From the NCBI GenBank assembly GCA_028583685.1, contig JAMXIF010001119.1, forward strand, positions 1-64,000: a stretch of 64,000 nucleotides of DNA, given 5' to 3'. Position 1 is the stretch's first letter, and each line of letters starts with the position of its first letter. The translations under genes and the position numbers were made by a program. Below are positions 10,980 to 23,250 of the stretch, one piece after another. The notes under the pieces are model-generated. The model ran no database searches. It was not told where the DNA came from and was given only the letters and a program-made list of their open reading frames with translations. Origin of the DNA: Petaurus breviceps papuanus. Taxonomy: Eukaryota > Chordata > Mammalia > Diprotodontia > Petauridae.

Positions 10980-13960
10980 ATTCATGTATGTCTTCCCAGG
11001 TTTTTCTGAAAGCATTCTTCTACTCAGTTCTCATAACACAATAGTATTCCATTACAATCATATAACGTAATTTGTTTAGCCATTCCCCAATTTATGAGCA
11101 TCCCCTCAATTTTCTAACTCTTAGCCACCACAAAAAGAATGGCTATAAATATTTTTATACAAATAGGTCCTTTTCCTTTTTTAAAAAAAATCTCTTTGGG
11201 ATACTCACCTAGTAGTGGTATTGCTGGATCAAAGGATATGCAAGTTTTATAGTCTTTTAAAAATAGTTCCAAATTATTCTCCAAAATAGTTGAATCAGTT
11301 CATAATTCCACCAACAATGCATTAGTGTCCCAATTTTTCCACATGTCCTCCAACATTGATCATTTTCCCTTTCTGTTATATTAGCCAATCTGATATATGT
11401 GAGGTGGTGCGTCAGAGTTGTTTTAATTTGCATTTCTCAAATCAATAGTGATTTAGATAATTTTTTTTCATATGACTATGGTCTGTTCACATCCTTTGAC
11501 CATTTATCATTTGAGGAATGACTTGTCTTCCTATAAATTTGACATAGTTTCCTATATATTTGGGAAATGAAGTTTTAATCTGAAATACTTGCTGTAAAAA
11601 CATTTCCCCAGCTTTCTACTTTCTTATCTTGGTTGCCTTGGTTTTATTTGTGCAAACCCTTTTAAACTTAATATAATCAAAATTATCCCTTTTATATCTT
11701 GTAATGTTCTCTCTCTCTTGTTTTGCTTTAAATTCTACCCCTTTCTCCAGAAAACTGACAGGTAAACTCTTCCATACTCCTTTCATTTGTTTATGGTATC
11801 ACCCTTTATGTCTAAATCATGTACCCACTTTGACTTTATCTTGGTATGTGGTGTAAAATGTTGGTCTATACCTAGTTTCTGCCAAAGTGTTTTCCAGTTT
11901 TCTAAGCAGTTTTTGTTAAATAGTGAGCTCTTGTCCCCAAAGATTACTATGGTCATTTACTACAATGTATTGTGTACCTAATCTATTCTACTGATCCACC
12001 AGTCTATGTCTTTGCCAGTACCAGATTGTTTTGTTGATTATTACTTTATAATACAGTTTGAGGTCTGGTAAGGCCAGGCCACCTTTCTTCATATTCTTTT
12101 TTCATTAATCCCTTTGATATTCTTGACCTTTTGTTCTTTCAGATGAATTTTGTTATTGTTTTTTCTAGCTCTATAAAATAAGTTTTTGGAAGTTTGATTG
12201 GTGTGGCACTGGATAAACAAATTAATTTAGGTAGAATTATAATTTGTATTATATTGGCTATATATTGCCAAAGATCATTGTGATATATTACTGTAATTTC
12301 CTTGCTAATATTTTACTTAAATTTTTTAGTATTCTTATTTTACTTAAATTTTTCAATATTCATTAGGGAATATTGGTCTCTAGTTTTCTTTCTCTGTTTT
12401 TGCTCTTCCTGGTTTAGGTATCAGCACCATATTTGTGTTGCAAAAGGAATTTGGAAGGATTCCTTCCTTGTCTATTTTTCCAAATAGTTTATATAGTATT
12501 GGAATTAATTGCTCTTTAAATGTTTGGTAAAATTCACTTGTGAATCAATCCATCTGCCCCTGGGGCCCAACTTTTTTTAGGGAACTTATTGATGGCTTGT
12601 TCAATTTTTTTTGTAAGATAGGGTTAAGCATTATATTTTGTACATTCTATTTTGTTATTTGTTGTTTTATTCTCTTGTTTAAGTATCCTATTTTACTGTT
12701 AGTCTGGACAATTTATAGTTTTGTCAATATCCATCCACTTCATTAGATCATTAGTTTTCTTGAAAAAAATTGGGCAAAATAGCTCCTAATAATTAATTTA
12801 ATCTTCATTTATAGTGAATTTACTCTTTTCATTTTTGATACTAATAATTTGGTTTTCTTCTTTCTTTAAAAAAATCAAATTAACCAGTGGTTTATCTATT
12901 TTATTATCCCCCCCATAAGATCAACTCCTAGTTTTATTTATTAGTTCAATGATTTTTCTTACTTTCAATTTTATTAATCTCTCCTTTGATTTTCAGGATT
13001 TCCAATTTGGCTATTTAACTAGGAGTTTTTAATTTGTTCTTTTTCTAAAGTTACATGCCCAATTATTGATGTGCTTGTTCTCTATTTTATTGATGTAAGC
13101 ATGCAGAGATATGAATTTTCCCCTGAGTGTTGTTTTGACTGTGCCTCTGAAATTTTGGTATGTTGTTTCATTGTTGTCTTTCTCTCTAATGAACTTATTG
13201 TTTCTATGATTTGTTCTTTGACCCACTCATTCTTAGATTAAATTATTTCATTTCTAATTAATTTTTAATCTGAGTTTCTATAGCCTTTATTGAATGTAAT
13301 TTTTATTATGATATGAAATGGATGCATTTGACATTTCTGCTTTTCTTCACTTGGTTGTGAGGTTTTTATGCCCTATAGTATATGGTCAATTTTGTGAATA
13401 TCACTGAGAAAAAGGTATATTCCTTTCTATTCCAATTCATTTTTCTTCAGAGGTCTATCATATCTAACTTTTCTAAAATCTATTCATATCTTTAACTTCT
13501 TTCTTATTTATTTTTTCTTATATTTATCTGGTTTTGAAAGGGACAAGTTGCAGTTCCTTACTAGTATGATTTTACTATTTCCTTCTGTAACTTATTTAAG
13601 TTTTCCTGTAAGACTTTGGATACTATATTGTTTGGTGCATATATGTTTGGTATTGATATTACTTCATTGTCTATTGGTTACCTTTTAAACAAAAAAGTAG
13701 TTTAACTGCTTATCTCTTTCAATGAGCTCTATTTTTGCTTTTGTTTTGTCTGAGATTATGATTGCTGCCCTTGCCTTTTTTTTTAACTTAAGCTGAAGCA
13801 TGATACATTCTTCTCCAGTCCTTTACCTTTACTCTGTGAGTGTCTCTTTGCTTCAGGTGTTTTGCTTGTAAAAAACATATTGTTGGATTCTGTTTTTTAA
13901 TCCATTCTGCTATCCACTTCTGTTTTGTGGGTGAGTTCTTCCATTCACATTCACAGTTAT
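10980..13960 (-). pseudogene. L1 ORF2 remnant
   Basis: Conserved L1 ORF2 landmarks are visible on the sense strand: the C-terminal region (about 11,000-11,250), the RT block around 12,500-12,600, and the endonuclease remnant (about 13,350-13,950) matching the L1 at 5,040-5,640. There are numerous stops and frameshifts. A loss near 12,265 removes part of RT. Confidence 0.82.
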
Positions 13961-14559
13961 GATTACTAGCTGTTTATTTCCCTCCATTCTGCTTTTGCCC
14001 CTGTTTATCTTTCTCTTTTTCTTTCCATGCTGTCTCTCCATAAAAGTGTTTTGCTTTTGACCACTGTCTTTCCCAATCTGCCCTCCATTCTATCAGCTCT
14101 CCCTGCCCTGCCCTTATCACACTCTCCTTTTATTTCCCTGTAGGTTAAGATAGATTTCTATACCTAATTGAGAGTATATGTTATTCCTTCTTTGAGTCAG
14201 TTCTGATAAGAGTAAGGTTCAAGCATTTCCTGCCATGCCTTGATCTTCTCTTCCACTGTAAAAGCTCTTTTGTATCTCTTAAATATGGTATGTTTTACCC
14301 TATTCTACCGTTCTTTTCCTTTCCCCCTTTTCCAATTACTTCCCTTTTTCTCATCTCTTAATTTCATTTTTAAATATCATCTCATTCTAGTCAACTCATA
14401 TCCATACCTCTGTCTATGTACACCCCTTCTAACTGCCCTAATAAAGAAAAAAAGTTTTTAGAAGTTATAAGTATCATCTTCCCTTGTAAGATGTAAACAG
14501 TTTAACCTTATTTATTTCTCTTTCTTACTTACCTTTTTATGCTTCTCTTGAATCTTGTG

Positions 14560-15422
14560 TTTGAGTGTCAAGATTTTTGTTTAGTTCTGGTCTTTTCATT
14601 AGGAATGTTTTAAAAATCCTCAGTTTCATGAATGTCCTTTTCCCCCCTGAAGGATCATACTCAGTTTTGCTGGGTAGTTGATTTTTCATTGTAATCCTAG
14701 CTTCTTTGCCCTCCTGAATATCATATTACAAATCTTCTGATCTCTTAGTGTAGAAGCTGCTAAATCTTGTGCTATCCTAACTGTGCATCCATAATATTTG
14801 AATTGTTTCTTTCTGGCTGCTTGCAATATTTTCTCATTGACCTGGGTGCTCTGAAATTTGTCTATAATATTCCTGGGAGTTTTTATTTGGGGATCTCTTT
14901 CAAGAGATGATTAGTGGATTTTTTCATTTTTTTTTATTTTACCCTCATATTTTGGGATATCAAGGCAGTTTTCTTTGGTAATTTCTTGAAATATAATATC
15001 TAGGTTCTTTTTTTTATCACAGCTTTCAGGTAGTTCAATAATTCTTAAATTATTTCTTAATCTGTTTCCTAGGTTAGTAGTTTTTCCAATGAGATATTTC
15101 ACATTTTCTTCTATTTTTTTCATTCTTTTAATTTTATTTTATTGTTTCTTGATGTCTCATGGAATCATTAATTTCCACTTGCCCAATTCTAATTTTTAAG
15201 AAATTATTTTCTTCAGTGAGTTTTTGTATTTCTTTTTCCATTTGACCAATTTTGCTTTTTAAGGAATTCTCTTTAGTGAATTTTGTGCCTCTTTTAACAT
15301 GTGACATATTATGCTTTTTAAGGTGTTATTTTCCTCAGGGTTTTATTTTTGTGCCTTCTTTATGAGGCTTTTAACTTTTTCTTGTATCACTTTCCTTTCC
15401 TTTCCCCATTGTTTTCCTTTAC
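14560..15422 (-). pseudogene. L1 ORF1 remnant, C-terminal part, cut by the HAL1
   Basis: Contains the RRM and C-terminal domain on the minus strand, including 'RNNLRIIELPESCDKKKN' at about 15,020-15,070 and a coiled coil up to 15,422. Its N-terminal part is at 18,152-18,325, on the other side of the HAL1. Confidence 0.8.
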
Positions 15423-15440
15423 TTCTCTTATTTGATTTTT
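15423..15440. repeat. 18-bp target-site duplication of the HAL1 (left)
   Basis: ttctcttatttgattttt, identical to 18,134-18,151. Confidence 0.93.
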
Positions 15441-16204
15441 TTTGATTTTTCAAATGCTTTATTAACTTCTGATTTACATCGTTCATTTCTGCCAGATTTT
15501 GAGTTATAAATTTTCTCCCCATTTTTCCCCTACCCACTGCCCCAAAATAGCAGTCCCACAGGATATCCCTTCCTCCAATCTTCTCTCTCCCCTATTTTCT
15601 CCTATACCCCTTTCGACTTTTCCAGTAGGGCATGGTGGATCTCTATGCCCCAATTCCCTTCCTCCCTTGTCACCCACCCTTACTGGGAAGATAAGCAGTT
15701 CAGTATAGGTTGTACATGTGTAGCTAATGCAAAACAATAACATAGTAGATATGTTGTAAAAGACTGACTGTATTTCCCTCCCTCCTATCCCACCTCCCAC
15801 TTGTTCTATTCTCTACTTTGATACTGTACCTTTTCAAAAGTGGATGCTTCCAACATCCCTCCCCCACCAGCCTGCCCTCCCTTCCATCATCCCCCCTCTG
15901 ATCCCTTTCCCCCCTACTCTCCTGTAGGGTGAGATACCCTTTTTAGTGTGTATTTCATTCCCTCCCCAAACAAAATTCAATGAGAATAAGGTTGACCCAT
16001 TCCCTTTTGTCTTCCTATTCTTCCCCTCCATTGTAACCATTTTCCCTTGCCTCTTCTTTATGAGATAGTTTACCCCATTCTTTCTCTCCCCATCTCCTCT
16101 CATTATATTCCTCTGTCACCTCTTAATTTCACCTTTTAAGTATCATCCCTTCCTGTTAAATTGGTCCTGTGCCCTCTATGTATACCTATAAACATATATA
16201 CACA

Positions 16205-16252
16205 AATTCACACACACACACACACATATATATATGTATATATATACACATG
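16205..16252. repeat. (CA)n/(TA)n microsatellite in the HAL1
   Basis: Runs of ca then ta dinucleotides just after the end of HAL1 ORF1 in sense order. Confidence 0.9.
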
Positions 16253-16428
16253 TATTTCTATTCCCTTCAACTATTTTCATACTGACAAAAGTTTCATCAG
16301 TTACAATTATTGTTTTTCCACGTAGGAATGTTAATAGTTCAACTTTGATAAGTTCCTTATGGTTTCTTTTCCCTGTTTACCTTCTCATGCTTCTCTTGCT
16401 TCTTGTATCTGAATGTAAATTTTTCTAT

Positions 16429-17391
16429 TCAACTCTGTTTTTTTTTCATCAAGAATGCTTGAAAGTCCTCTATTCCACTGAATGACCATATTTTCCCCTG
16501 AAACATGATACTCAGTTTTTCTGGGTAGGTGATTCTTGGTTTTAATCCCAGCTCCTTTGACCTCCAGAATATCATATTCCAAGCCCTTTGATCCCTCAGT
16601 GTAGAAGCTACTATATCTTGTGTTATCCTGATTGTATTTCCACAATATTCAAATTGTTTCTTCCTGGCTGCTTGTAATATTCTCTCCTTGATCTGGGAAT
16701 TCTGGAGCTTGCCTATAATATTCCTAGGAGTTTTCTTTTTGGGATCTTTTTCAGGAGGTGATTGGTGGATTCTTTCAACCTCTATTTTGCCCTCTGATTC
16801 TAAAACATCAGGGCAGTTTTCTTTGAGGACTAACTGGAGGATGATTTCTAGGTTCTTACTTTGGTCATGGCTTTCAGGTAGTCCAATGATTTTTAAGTTA
16901 TCTCTCCTGGATCTATTTTCCAGGTCAGTGGTTTTCCCAATGAGATATTTCACATTTCCTTCTATTCTTTCATTTGTTTGGATCTGTTTAATAGCATCCT
17001 GATTTCTCATAAAGTCATTAGCTTCCATTTGCTCCAATCTAATTCTGAAGCAATGGTTCTCCTCAGTGAGCTTTTGAGATTCTTTTTCCATCTGGAAAAT
17101 TCAGCTTTTTAAGGCATTTTTCTCCTCATTGCCTTTTTGAGCTTCTTTTGCCATTTGAGTTAGTCTGTTTTTTAAGGTGTTATTTTCCTCAGTCAGGCTG
17201 TTGACTCTCATTTCATAATTTTCTTGCATTGTTCTCATTTCTCTTCCCAATTTTTCCTCCACTTCTCTTATCTTATTCTTAAGGCCCTCTATGGCCTGTA
17301 ACCAGCTCGTTTTCCTTTGACGCTTTTGGTGCAGAAATTCTGACTTCACTGTTTTCCTCCTGTTCCATGCTTTGCTCCTTTTTGTTCCCAA
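16429..17391 (-). pseudogene. HAL1 ORF1, nearly intact
   Basis: The frame begins 'MGTKRSKAWNRRKTVKSEF' at 17,391 and ends at 16,429, 321 codons with a single in-frame TGA at about 17,098-17,100. Domain order is a basic N-terminus, a long coiled coil (about residues 25-160), an RRM beginning 'RRDNLKIIGLPESHDQ', and a C-terminal domain with 'ILQAARKKQFEYCGNTIRI'. ORF1 proteins bind the element RNA and form trimers through the coiled coil. The single stop in an otherwise open frame means this copy is much less decayed than the L1 around it. Confidence 0.88.
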
Positions 17392-18133
17392 AATAGGAGT
17401 CTAATGTTGGAATCTTCTGTCTGCTTTGTTTCCTTTGCCTGGTCATGTCACTTCTCAGTCACTTGGCACCTGAGCTTTTTGCCACAGTAGAACTCTGTCA
17501 CCAGAGAGGGGAGCTGTTGTCCCAAATGCTGGGGTTTTCTCAGCTGCCAGAGGTATTAGATGGATGGTCTCTCTGAGGCCTCCACATGCTCTGGCAAGCT
17601 GGACACATGCCCCAGGACCTCTACCCTAGACTGCAATCCAGATCCAAGCAGGTTAAAGCAAGAGCAATTACCCCCCTACAGTCTGCAGACCAGTAGCTGA
17701 AGCTGCCACCTGGCGCAGTCTGGCTTTCCCAGTGTCTCAGTGGCTTCTTGCCCTGGGACAAAGGCCACGCACTCCCACTTACTGGGTCCCAAAGTCCAGA
17801 CTATATTGACCTGTGACTTTGTCCTTCGCATCTATGTGTTGATAATTCTGGAAACGGCCACAGCTGCTGCTGATCTGGAGTCCCTCTGGCAGCGGCTGGT
17901 CAGACCTGCCCCGGGGCTAAAACCTCTGCTTTCAGACCTGGGCTCAGCTCCCAGAGCTGTGGGCTGGTCGATTCCTGCTGGCCTGCCTGACTGTCCTCAG
18001 CAGAAGGTTAGCTTCTCTGTGTCATTTTGTGGGTTCTGCAGCAACAAAGTTTGTTCAGAGTCCCCTTTTTACATTGATTGGGGAAGGTGGAAGCCAGAGC
18101 CATTTGGAGGTCATGCTTCTACTCCGCCATCTT

Positions 18134-18151
18134 TTCTCTTATTTGATTTTT
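18134..18151. repeat. 18-bp target-site duplication of the HAL1 (right)
   Basis: Identical to 15,423-15,440. Confidence 0.93.
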
Positions 18152-18325
18152 AAAATCCCTTTAGACATTGATTGTCCCGGGCCTGAAACCAATTCATATT
18201 TTTTTCTTTGAGGCTTTGCATGCAGATGCTTTGATCTCATTGTCTTCTTCTGAGTTTATGTTTTGGTCTTCCCTGTCACCATAGTAACTGACTATGGTCA
18301 TGTTCTTTTTTTGATGTTTGCTCAT
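18152..18325 (-). pseudogene. L1 ORF1 N-terminal part
   Basis: The ATG at 18,325 opens 'MSKHQKKNMTIVSYYGDRED', and the frame then decays with stops. It is followed by the HAL1 insertion point and continues at 15,422. Confidence 0.75.
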
Positions 18326-19036
18326 TTTCCCAACCTTTTTCTTGACTTTAAAGGTATGTTAAAGTTGAATTTTATTCCCGGGGTGGAGGGGGTACTTATC
18401 CCAAGCTTCATGTTTTTTGTTCTGCTGTGCTCAAGGGGGCTGTAAGTTTCCATTTTTCCAGGGTGGTATGATCTAGGGTGAGGTGTGGTCCCTGCTCTCC
18501 TGGCCTGTGCTCCCTGTACTCTGGTTTGTGAGTGACCACAAGCACTCATTTCTACCTTAGAACTGTGACCAGGGTCCCTGCTCCTTCTAGTTCTCCTCCT
18601 TGTCCTGGAACTGCAAGCTAGATCTGTGTATGATCAATGTAACAAAGTACTGTACCCAGTACCAGCAAAAGGTCTCCTATAATCTCCTCCTGATCAGTTT
18701 TCTGACTCCCTTACCATTAGTGTGCTGAGAGCTATGGAAGCCGCTACACTTGCTGCTGATTTGGTCACTGCCAAGGCCTCCTGCTAACTTTCAGGGGCTC
18801 AATCTGAGGTGTGCAGCCGGCCAGTTGACTGTATTTCATCTCAGTGAGATAGATCTTTCTTGCCAACCTTCTAAGTTGTCTTGGGCTGGAAAATTGTTTC
18901 ACCCCATTCTTTTGTTGGTTTTGCTGCTCCAGAATTTATTTTGAAGTGTTATTTTAGGAAGTGGGGTCAAATTTGGGAGAACTCAGGCTAGTTCCTGTTT
19001 TTACTCTGCCATCTTGGTTTCTCATTTCCCCACCCC

Positions 19037-19048
19037 AGTCCATATTCT
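19037..19048. repeat. Target-site duplication of the L1 inside the ERV (right)
   Basis: agtccatattct, the partner of 10,563-10,574. Confidence 0.65.
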
Positions 19049-19560
19049 TTCACAGGGTTTTGGATCATACTTACATTTCCACTATCTAGGGTCTTTTTAT
19101 TTTTTTTTGACATTTAAATCACATGCTCTCAAGTTTTTGATAGTTTTCTTTCTCACTTATCCTGTGGTATGATTAAAGACTGATTCTGGCAGGGTCAAAT
19201 AGGTGATCCCACATCAGTTAGGGGGATGAAAGAAATATGCTTTACTGCCACAAACAAAGAAACAAAAAAACTTCCAGGGGATGCTAATCCCCAAGAAACT
19301 TCTGAAGGGGGAATATTTAATTCCTCCAAAGGTTCTATTATTCTTAAAAAGTATAAATTTGTATTGAAGGATGTATCATACTTTGTCCAGCTAGAACCAT
19401 TATAAATAAGGTTGACCAAAGAAATGTGCTGAGGTTTCTTGTCTCTAATCCCATTAAGGAGGCTGATTTTATTTAGCACAAATAAAAGGGTCTTCCTTGG
19501 TAATGTCAGCATCATAAATACTATGAGTGACTAAAGCAAAGGGTGCAAAAGCAAGGTTGT
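19049..19560 (-). pseudogene. Probable ERV envelope upstream part
   Basis: Lies between integrase and the L1 insertion, where the surface subunit would be. Open stretches on the minus strand fit this by position, but I see no diagnostic motif. Confidence 0.4.
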
Positions 19561-19592
19561 ATTTTAGGATACCCAGAATCAATGTAACTACT

Positions 19593-19688
19593 GGTTGTGG
19601 CCCTCTGGGTCCTCAAGTGTGGCCCTTTGACTGAATCCAAACTTCACAGGATTATTTTGTCACTTGAGGCTGCAGGTTTCCACCCCTG
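19593..19688 (+). mobile_element. hAT MITE fragment
   Basis: Contains 'gtggccctctgggtcctca', 'ctttgactgaatccaaactt' and ends in 'ccacccctg'. It lacks the left terminal repeat. Same family as 20,552, 35,718 and 41,543. Confidence 0.8.
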
Positions 19689-19850
19689 AGTAGACCTTAT
19701 CTACAAGGTGAAAACCATGTAGTGAAAAGTCCAAAGGGGCCCCAGTCTGTATTGAAGCCCCTGTGTTGTGAAGTTCTCTCAGCCTGTTTTCAGTTCCTCT
19801 ATATAGAAAACAACAGAAGTATCTCCCCCCAGTAATGATCTATGTAAAAT

Positions 19851-19925
19851 GTGTGTGTGTTTATCTATCCATCCATCCACACACATACGCACACATATAT
19901 GTTTACATGTATATGTATGCACGCA

Positions 19926-19956
<31 letters not shown>
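19851..19956. repeat. (CA)n-rich microsatellite
   Basis: TG then CA dinucleotides with an imperfect middle and a pure CA run at 19,933-19,956. Confidence 0.92.
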
Positions 19957-19984
19957 TGGAGATAAAGGTTTTGCATTTACAGGA

Positions 19985-20990
19985 TGATCAAGAAGCATTT
20001 CAGAAGGAGAAAGATAACATTTCCCCCGTGGTCTGCTTCACAGATGAAACAAAGCCAGAGGATGCCACGAAGTCACTTAGATGTGTTTCAGAACACGGTT
20101 TGCCAATCAGGGTCTGCAGTTTTTTGTTCATGTGTTCAACCTGATCAGAACTCTGGGCATGACAAGGAACATGAAGCCCCTTGGGGCAATCGCCCCCAAG
20201 ACAAGCTCCTGGGAGAGGAGCAGTGAGATGAGACCCCCATCTGTGTCAGTGTGAGCAGAAGGGCCAAACCAGGGCACAATTTCTTTGAGAATAATTTAAC
20301 CTTGAAACTTGCGGTGGCCTTTACCCCGGTAAATGCCTTCCCCCAGTGAGTGAGCTGAGCAGTGACAATGAGGTGGCCTTTATAGAAGCCAGACTTAGAC
20401 ATACATATGAAATTAATTTATAAATGCTTGAAAGGAGTATCAGCTAGGAGATGGCAGTTGAAAGCAATGCCATGGAATGCACATTGATTAAATGACTGAC
20501 AAGTAGGACAAGAGGTATAAATACATGCAACAACAGGGATAGTATCTGGGGCAGGGGTGGGGAATCTGTGGCCTTTAGGCCACATGAGGCCTTCTAGGTA
20601 CCTGGGTACAGTCTTTTTACTAAGTTTTACAGAAAAAAATCCTTTTATTAAGGGAATTTGTGCTGTGAAGTTTGGATTCAGTCAAAGAAAGGACCTCACT
20701 TAAGGACCTAGAGGGCCACATGTGGCATTGAGGCTGCAGGTTCCCTACCCCTGACCTGGGGTGACTCACACCCTTCTAATCATATCAACAACCCCTTGTG
20801 TGCCATAATGGCTCTCCTTTATGTACATACAGACATACCTGGTGATAAAAACTCCTAGGGATGAGTGTCTTACCTTCTATTGTCACCAGACCCCATATAC
20901 CTGCTTGTCATGAAAATGCTGTTATTACTTTACAATTTTAGTCACTCTAAGATAGAGAGAGGTTAACATTATCAGAAGCAGAAAGATGAA
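19985..20990 (-). pseudogene. ERV integrase remnant, split by a MITE
   Basis: The minus strand resembles a retroviral integrase core at about 20,140-20,400, with further pol remnants up to RNase H at about 20,990. A hAT MITE sits inside. Broken fossil. Confidence 0.55.
20552..20753 (+). mobile_element. hAT MITE, complete
   Basis: Inverted ends CAGGGGTGGGGAATCTG and its complement 'ggttccctacccctg' bound 202 bases. Direct 8-base repeats, atctgggg and acctgggg, flank it, the size expected for hAT transposons. There is no coding capacity, so it is non-autonomous. It is inserted in the ERV pol region. Confidence 0.9.
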
Positions 20991-22950
20991 CCCCATGTGT
21001 GGGGCCCTCAAAGGCAGTGAGTTTTGCAGCAGCAGCAGCTTGATTGTTACCTCTTGAAATAGAGTCAGTTCCATTAGTGTGCCCAGGAAAATGGACAAAA
21101 ACCAGAGTACTGGGGAGTTGTAGGGCAGATGGAATTTCACCGATGTATCGTGCCTTCACAGTGACCTTACCTGAAGATAAGAAACCAATGGGAAACTCCA
21201 AACACATAATGGGATTCAGTGTAGGTGGTTGTACTTTGTCTACAGGTAGTCAGCAAGCTTGTGTAACCATCATCATTCAGGCAGCTTGGGCACAGAGGTT
21301 AGAGGTCAGAATGGCTGACCAAACAGTGTCAAGATCAGAAACCATGGCAGTGCCTGTATTCCACATGTTATTTCTCATAAAAGAGGAGCCATCAGTATAT
21401 AGGATGGGGACAGGGATTTTGAAGGGAGTTTCAGAAAGGTCATTGCAGGATCTCTCAGCCATATCTACCATAGAAGAACGATCATGGAGAGTTTCCCCTG
21501 ATGTAGGTAAATCATGAAGTGATATGGCTAGTTTGAGAATGGAACAATGCTTTAGAATCACATTTTCTTTGCCCAATAAAGTTCCCTCATATCTAATAAA
21601 TCTTTGATCAGAGAAAGTTCGAAAGCCCTATCTCAAGAGATCTTCAACCTCATAGGGGCACTGCGCTACTATTGGGGACCCTAAAACCAAATCACGTTCC
21701 TTTTCAATTGAAAGGGTGGTGGCTGCTACTGCTTATAAGCAGGGCAGAGATCTAGCAGGTACCGAATCTAGCTGAGTGGAGTAATACTCTACAGGATAAA
21801 GAGAGGGTATAAGGGATTGAGTGAGGATCTCTGAAGCCACCTCCTTTATGTTCATGTGCAAAAAGAAAAAAGGGTATACTGTAACCTGCAAGTCCTAGTG
21901 CTTGAGCTGATAACAGGGCTTTCTTGAGATCTGCATGGACAGTAAGAGGTTCTGATTCAAGCTGGAAAGGTTTTGAAATATTATTTTTGGTTAGGAAAAC
22001 TAGAGGTTTAGTGATCTCACCAAAGGATGGAACTGACTGGTGGCAATATCTAGCTGCTCCCCAAATAGCATGTAATCATCTTTTGGTCATGGGAACGGAC
22101 AATTGTTGAAAACCCTGTACATGCTTTGGGGAAATGGAATGAGTGCCAGCAGACAGAATGAAACCAAGGCCCTCTACCTGGTGGAAGTAGCATTGCAGCT
22201 TAGATTTAGAACACATATGACCACCCTATATGATGTTGGAGAAGGTGGCAGCTGTCATTTTGATGGACCTCAATGCTGGGTCCTGCTAGTAGGAGATCAT
22301 TAACATATCGAACCAGAGAGAAGCCATTGAAAGTAATAAAAGCCAGACCCAATTTTAAGATTTGAGAAAACTGAGTGGGGCTTTCTACATACCCTTAAGG
22401 CAGATGAATCCATGTCTATTTTTTGTTCTTCCAGGTGAAGGCAAACAGATACAGAAATTCTGGGTGAATTTAGATGCTAAAAAAAGCTGAGCAAAGATCT
22501 GTCGCAGTGAAAAAGATAGCTTCACATGGAATTGAGGAGATGCTGGTAGCAGAGTTGGGCATTACTGGGTGTCTAGGTAGAAAACAAGCAGTAATAGTCT
22601 TACACAAAGTAATAAACAGTTTATCATTGGGGCCTGGGTGGATTTCTTAACAGGGAGAATAGGAGTGTTACAAGAGGATTTACATGGAACAATAATACCT
22701 CAATCTCTCAGAGAGTCAGTAATGGATATAATACTTTCAATGGCCTCCCTGGCCAAAGGAGATTGATGAGCAAATGGTGGGAGGCCTTCCTTAGTCTGGG
22801 TGGTCATGCAGACAACAAATTTTAATGATCCTACATCTGAGGATGAAGGCACCCATAGAGAATAAGGGATGTTAGATGGAATGCCTGGACTATCCTTAGG
22901 GGTATCTTGGGCATTCCAAACCAATATAAGGAACAAAGGGAGTTCTCACA
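20990..22950 (-). pseudogene. ERV reverse transcriptase and RNase H remnant
   Basis: RT-like sequence at about 21,900-22,940, then RNase H with an 'LYTDGSS' motif at about 21,380-21,410 and its C-terminal end near 21,050. The type of RNase H fits a class I ERV. Broken many times. Confidence 0.75.
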
Positions 22951-22953
22951 GAG

Positions 22954-23250
22954 TTACAAGGACAGAAATCCATCGGAGGAGCAGGAAATAGTGGCTCTAA
23001 GTTTACAAAGAATATCACAGCCCAACAGGTTAATGGGAGATTCAGGCATAACAAGAAAGGGATGCTCTACTGAGAGAGGACCAAAAATTACCTTATGGAG
23101 AGACAATTTGGGGATGACTTGAGGCTTCCCCAAGATCCTGACAATATTTAGAGTTCCAATAGAAATATAGGCAGAATCTGATTTGTTCACCAAAACCAAA
23201 TTAGAAACTAGTATCTAATAGCAAGTATAATTCATGTTACCAACTTTAAA
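22954..23250 (-). pseudogene. ERV protease remnant
   Basis: A short region between gag and RT with a 'MPESPINLLG' block, which resembles the C-terminal part of gammaretroviral protease. Broken. Confidence 0.65.

Larger units (their letters stand above)
15441..18133 (-). mobile_element. HAL1 (ORF2-less half-L1) inserted in the L1
   Basis: The element is 2,693 bases. Sense order is a 5' UTR starting with AAGATGGCGGAG at the right edge, ORF1 (16,429-17,391), a purine-rich stretch, and a 3' UTR with AATAAA (complement of 15,458-15,463) and a short A-rich tail. There is no trace of endonuclease or RT: L1 3' UTR-like sequence at 15,670-15,770 is joined straight to the post-ORF1 region. A perfect 18-base duplication flanks it. 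HAL1 families, which keep ORF1 and borrow L1 ORF2, are known in marsupials. A private deletion of an ordinary L1 is the alternative. Confidence 0.85.
10575..19036 (-). mobile_element. Full-length L1 LINE inserted in the ERV, itself split by a HAL1
   Basis: In sense order: 5' end with GGGGTGGGG and CCAAGATGGC near 19,008-19,036, 5' UTR, ORF1 start at 18,325, ORF1 interrupted by the HAL1, the rest of ORF1 to about 14,560, a purine-rich spacer, ORF2 (about 10,980-13,960) and 3' UTR to 10,575. Without the HAL1 it is about 5.7 kb. Imperfect 12-base direct repeats (10,563-10,574 and 19,037-19,048) suggest its target-site duplication. It lies between two parts of the ERV envelope region, so it is younger than the ERV. 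Many stops, frameshifts and at least one small ORF2 gap near 12,265 make it inactive. Confidence 0.9.

Noticed and set aside
17740-18153. Plus-strand open frame of 137 codons, GC-richer than its surroundings
   Set aside because: It lies antisense in the HAL1 5' UTR, whose higher GC explains it.
19779-20144. Open frames with runs of alternating residues
   Set aside because: They are translations of a CA/TG microsatellite.
21044-21517. Plus-strand open frame of 157 codons
   Set aside because: It is antisense to the ERV RNase H region.
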